A stretch of DNA of 8,313 nucleotides from an uncultured Lachnospiraceae bacterium (lineage in GTDB: Bacteria > Bacillota > Clostridia > Lachnospirales > Lachnospiraceae), in contig CALYSH010000048.1 of assembly GCA_945485625.1 (NCBI GenBank), forward strand, positions 1 to 8,313, in the 5' to 3' direction. Both the position numbers and the translations under genes were made by a program. Of the stretch, positions 7,354-8,313 are shown piece after piece; position 1 is the stretch's first letter; each line of letters begins with the position of its first letter. A model generated the notes under the pieces. The model was given only the letters and a program-made list of their open reading frames with translations, was not told the origin of the DNA and searched no databases.

Positions 7354-7566
7354 ATGCAGACAGGGGACTACTGGAGACAATTTGAAAGTACCGGAAGCAT
7401 TCAGGATTATTTACGGTATAAAGGAGCGTTCGACAGCAGATGCACCGCTGCTTTGCAAAATGGAAAAGAAAACAGTCAGAAATCGGAAGATGATTTGAAC
7501 CGGGAAGATTATGCAGGAATTCATTTTTGTAACGGGAATGGTACTGAAACAGACCGTTTTCGGTGA
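7354..7566 (+). CDS. Small YqzL-like protein, overlaps recO
   Basis: This is a 70-residue protein. Its first 23 residues carry the YqzL-like signature, with W7, F10, T13, G14, I16, Y19, L20, Y22 and K23 (reading YWRQFESTGSIQDYLRYK). In Bacillus subtilis the small yqzL gene also lies between era and recO, so position supports the assignment. Function is unknown. The remaining 47 residues are hydrophilic and not recognisable; the last 19 codons overlap the start of recO in another frame. B. subtilis YqzL is, from memory, under 50 residues, so the tail may be unconstrained. The ribosome binding site AGGGGGAAG (7341-7349) is strong but partly inside a hairpin. Translation through this frame probably couples to recO. 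Confidence 0.75.
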   Translation: MQTGDYWRQFESTGSIQDYLRYKGAFDSRCTAALQNGKENSQKSEDDLNREDYAGIHFCNGNGTETDRFR

Positions 7567-8161
7567 GTATGATAAAAGAATAGTAATCCTTACCAAGGAG
7601 AGGGGAAAGATAAGCGCTTTTGCGAGAGGGGCAAGAAAGCCGGGAAACCGACTGGCTGCCGCAACAAATCCCTTCTCCTTCGGCGTGTTTAAGCTCTATC
7701 CCGGTAAGGATTCCTACACCATATCCGAGGTGGAGATTCAGAATTATTTTGAATCCCTGCGTTCGGATTTTCTCGGCGCTTATTACGGAATGTATTTTGC
7801 GGAAATCGCTGATTATTATACGAGAGAGAATAATGACGAGAGGCAGATGTTAAAGCTTCTGTATCAGACCCTGAGGGCGGTGGAGTCCCCAAGCTTTGAC
7901 AATCGTCTGGTGCGTGCGGTATATGAAATCAAAAGCATTGTGGTAAACGGAGAATTTCCGGGGATACCCACAGATAGGAACCTGCAGGATTCAACGGTCT
8001 ATGCTGTCTCATACATACAGTCCAGTCCCGTGGAGAAGCTGTATACATTCACTCTGAAGGAGGATGTATTGCTGGAATTGATTGATGTGGCGGCGGACTA
8101 TATGAAGAAAATTGTACGCCATGAATTCAAAAGTTTGGAAATCCTGAAAACTCTTAGTTGA
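7511..8161 (+). CDS. recO: DNA repair protein RecO, short form without zinc cysteines
   Basis: RecO binds single-stranded DNA and, with RecR, loads RecA onto gapped DNA in recombinational repair. Residues 1-75 form the OB-fold: VTGMVLKQTVFGEYDKRIVI (7-26), ISAFARGARKPGNR (34-47) and YTISEVEI (69-76). The rest is the helical C-terminal domain, with EIKSIVVNGEFPGIP near 139-153. At 216 residues it is shorter than B. subtilis RecO (about 255), and it contains no cysteine, so the CxxC zinc finger seen in many homologues is missing. The frame is intact, and comparable compact RecO forms occur in Lachnospiraceae as far as I recall. The ATG at 7511 lies 56 nt inside the yqzL-like gene, after GGGAAG at 7502-7507 with only 3 nt spacing; an in-frame TGA at 7496 rules out a longer start. 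The stop overlaps a promoter for the next unit. Confidence 0.93.
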   Translation: MQEFIFVTGMVLKQTVFGEYDKRIVILTKERGKISAFARGARKPGNRLAAATNPFSFGVFKLYPGKDSYTISEVEIQNYFESLRSDFLGAYYGMYFAEIADYYTRENNDERQMLKLLYQTLRAVESPSFDNRLVRAVYEIKSIVVNGEFPGIPTDRNLQDSTVYAVSYIQSSPVEKLYTFTLKEDVLLELIDVAADYMKKIVRHEFKSLEILKTLS

Positions 8162-8186
8162 ATTTCGGAAACAATTTCGCTATAAT
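8158..8186 (+). promoter_or_regulatory. Sigma-A type promoter after recO
   Basis: A TTGAAT -35 box (8158-8163, overlapping the recO stop codon) is followed by 17 nt and a perfect TATAAT -10 box (8181-8186). This is near consensus for the housekeeping sigma factor. Transcription would begin near 8193 and run rightward out of the window through the structured leader. In B. subtilis, glyQS follows recO, so an aminoacyl-tRNA synthetase is one possible target, but nothing in the window proves this. Confidence 0.85.
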
Positions 8187-8206
8187 GTAACATTGGTATG
8201 ATAACA

Positions 8207-8266
8207 GGGTCAAAAGGTCAAATAGGCGTTCGTGCTTGCACGGAAAGCCTTATGACCTTGGGACCC
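8207..8266 (+). other. 60-nt interrupted hairpin in the leader of the next gene
   Basis: Starting about 14 nt after the predicted transcription start, four stem blocks pair in order. GGGTC (8207-8211) pairs with GACCC (8262-8266); AAGGTCA (8214-8220) with TGACCTT (8253-8259); AGGC (8224-8227) with GCCT (8247-8250); and CGTG (8231-8234) with CACG (8239-8242). They are separated by small internal loops, including GAAA at 8243-8246. No T-run follows. It may be a regulatory leader, a small RNA or a dispersed palindromic repeat. I do not recognise a named RNA class, and T-box landmarks are not visible here. Confidence 0.6.
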
Positions 8267-8286
8267 GCCAAACATGAGAAAGTAGC

Positions 8287-8303
8287 GATTTACGCAGTAA
8301 ATC
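8287..8303. repeat. Perfect 7-bp hairpin at the right edge
   Basis: GATTTAC (8287-8293) and GTAAATC (8297-8303) pair over a GCA loop. The flanks AGC GATTT and AGCG GATTT also look like a short imperfect direct repeat that continues off the window (8284-8290 and 8304-8311). With the larger hairpin before it, this may be part of a repeated intergenic element or of a leader RNA. The window ends too soon to decide. Confidence 0.45.
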
Positions 8304-8313
8304 AGCGGATTTC

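Noticed and set aside
7511..8161. Frameshift or truncation of recO
   Set aside because: The frame is open with recognisable RecO sequence to near the end (FKSLEIL) and an appropriate C-terminus; short length is explained by the missing zinc module.
8187..8313. T-box leader for glycyl-tRNA synthetase
   Set aside because: The suggestion comes only from B. subtilis gene order; the conserved T-box sequence TGGNACCGCG is not in the window and stem I landmarks are not clear.

Overview
The window looks like core chromosome of a Clostridia bacterium, most likely family Lachnospiraceae. The evidence is the gene order era - yqzL-like - recO, strong AGGAGG-type ribosome binding sites, moderate GC content, and several protein families I recognise from memory as typical of that group. 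The genus cannot be fixed from this sequence. All seven protein-coding genes lie on the + strand and coding density is high. I see no tRNA, rRNA, CRISPR array, transposase or phage gene.

Region 1 (1-5025) is a tight run of four genes with gaps of about 20-27 nt, so probably one transcript. It holds the 3' part of a rhomboid-like membrane protein that lacks protease catalytic motifs and ends in a zinc-finger-like tail; a sigma-70-like protein that aligns with sigma regions 1.1, 2 and 3 but lacks the promoter-melting aromatics and all of region 4; a 139-residue protein of unknown function; and a full-length M16C zinc metallopeptidase of the PreP type.

Region 2 (5026-5219) is a 194-nt gap dominated by a long-range inverted repeat enclosing smaller hairpins and a possible pseudoknot. 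It has no U-tract and could be a structured leader or small RNA. Region 3 (5220-6266) encodes a DUF4349 lipoprotein with a coiled coil and a C-terminal membrane anchor.

Region 4 (6355-8161) is the ribosome-biogenesis and DNA-repair block: Era GTPase, a small YqzL-like protein whose ribosome binding site sits at the foot of a stable hairpin, and RecO, whose start lies inside the yqzL-like gene. The RecO is short and contains no cysteine. Region 5 (8158-8313) holds a near-consensus sigma-A promoter (TTGAAT, 17 nt, TATAAT) overlapping the recO stop. It is followed by an untranslated stretch with a 60-nt interrupted hairpin and a second perfect short hairpin, which is the leader of a transcription unit beyond the window.

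The most notable items are the degenerate sigma-like protein (910-1647), the folded element at 5058-5185, the hairpin over the yqzL-like ribosome binding site, and the promoter plus structured leader at the right edge.
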